A DNA stretch of 64,000 bases from Verrucomicrobiales bacterium (GTDB lineage Bacteria > Verrucomicrobiota > Verrucomicrobiia > Verrucomicrobiales > V1-33): positions 62,001-126,000 of the forward strand of contig JAQGPJ010000012.1 of assembly GCA_028293125.1 (NCBI GenBank). The letters are read 5' to 3'. The notes under the pieces are model-generated. The model saw nothing but the letters and a program-made list of their open reading frames with translations, searched no databases and was not told the DNA's origin. The position numbers were made by a program, and so were the translations under genes. Shown here in pieces: positions 63,550 to 64,000 of the stretch (the stretch's first letter is position 1; each line of letters starts with the position of its first letter).

Positions 63550-64000
63550 ATGAAAGTTGTTATTCTGTGTGGAGGAAAAGGAACCCGTCTCCGTGAGGAG
63601 ACGGAATACCGCCCCAAACCCATGGTGCCCATCGGGGGACGTCCGATTCTGTGGCACATCATGAAAACTTATGCCCACCACGGGCATAATGAATTCATCC
63701 TGTGCCTGGGATACAAGGGCGAGATGATCAAGGACTACTTCCGGAACTACCTTTGGAACACCTGCGACATCACCCTCAAGCTGGGCCGTCAGGGGGAGAT
63801 CGAGTGCCATCATGGCCATGATGAGGAGGACTGGTCCGTGACCCTTGCGGACACCGGGGAGAACTCCATGACCGCCTGGCGGGTGAAAGCCATTCAGCGC
63901 TACATTCCCAAGGGGGAACCCTTTCTGCTGACTTACGGCGACGGCCTCGGCACCATCGATATCAACGCCAGTATCGCCTCCCATAAAGCCTCCGGCAAAG
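63550..64000 (+). CDS. rfbF: Glucose-1-phosphate cytidylyltransferase (3' end beyond window)
   Basis: The first 150 residues of a nucleotidyltransferase. MKVVILCGGKGTRLREET is the nucleotide-binding signature, YRPKPMVPIGGRPILWHIMK follows, and FRNYLWNTCDITLKLG with FLLTYGDGLGTIDI are typical of RfbF, which makes CDP-glucose for dideoxyhexose pathways. The frame is open to the window end. It begins 28 nt after the aminotransferase gene in the same operon. Confidence 0.9.
   Translation, partial: MKVVILCGGKGTRLREETEYRPKPMVPIGGRPILWHIMKTYAHHGHNEFILCLGYKGEMIKDYFRNYLWNTCDITLKLGRQGEIECHHGHDEEDWSVTLADTGENSMTAWRVKAIQRYIPKGEPFLLTYGDGLGTIDINASIASHKASGK

Overview
This 64 kb window is a high-GC, gene-dense chromosomal segment that looks like Verrucomicrobiota. 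The indications are a PVC-type beta-propeller/HEAT/cytochrome c protein (56977-59616), two very large secreted LamG-domain proteins ending in the short beta-rich tail common in that phylum, and an overall mix of housekeeping and accessory genes in that style. I saw no rRNA, tRNA, CRISPR array, insertion sequence or prophage gene. This assignment is inferred from gene content, not from a marker-gene tree.

Layout. 1-9 kb holds the end of a PEP-hydrolase-family gene and a divergent pair of giant LamG proteins. 9-13 kb holds a frameshifted isochorismatase-like gene, an MFS exporter, and an alkylation-repair pair in which an Ada-AlkA fusion overlaps an Ogt-type methyltransferase gene. 13-19.4 kb is a leftward block with DoxX, GlsB-like, HolB, Tmk, a class I aldolase, an FMN reductase, a DUF1648 protein and RlmN. 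19.5-22.3 kb encodes an HtrA-like protease followed by a related protein that has lost its catalytic His and Ser and carries its PDZ domain inside the protease fold.

22.5-30.8 kb is the most unusual region. Ten rightward genes, most joined by 4-nt ATGA overlaps, encode a NADAR protein, a small protein resembling an ADP-ribosyltransferase, a DUF4291 protein (frameshifted here), two different ADP-ribosylglycohydrolases, a DUF1152 protein, a radical SAM enzyme, a PLP-fold protein, a SAM methyltransferase and an RNA 2'-phosphotransferase (KptA/Tpt1). A promoter with dyad half-sites lies in front and a hairpin closes the cluster. I read it as a dedicated NAD/ADP-ribose modification-and-reversal system, perhaps acting on RNA, DNA or a small molecule that the radical SAM/PLP/methyltransferase trio makes or alters.

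30.8-38 kb is mixed housekeeping (SGNH hydrolase, NagZ-like GH3, zinc-ribbon coiled-coil protein, RsmE, MscL, TrpB, FAD oxidoreductase). 38-43 kb is a sulfur block: Rrf2 regulator, YezD, cysteine synthase and an SsuABC-type sulfonate transporter. 43-47 kb holds a frameshifted acyltransferase, a XylR-like regulator and a Gfo/Idh/MocA oxidoreductase. 47-56.6 kb is a nitrogen block: GlnK and AmtB behind a consensus-quality sigma-54 promoter, an outer-membrane barrel, and the urea transporter UrtABCDE. 57-64 kb holds the PVC cytochrome protein and then the start of a polysaccharide locus: a GbsR/MarR-type regulator, a NusG paralogue, an ops-like DNA element, UDP-galactopyranose mutase, a DegT aminotransferase and a glucose-1-phosphate cytidylyltransferase cut by the window end.

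Three otherwise well-conserved genes carry single frameshifts (near 9285, 24053 and 43812). Either this strain has recent lesions or the assembly contains indel errors; raw reads would decide.
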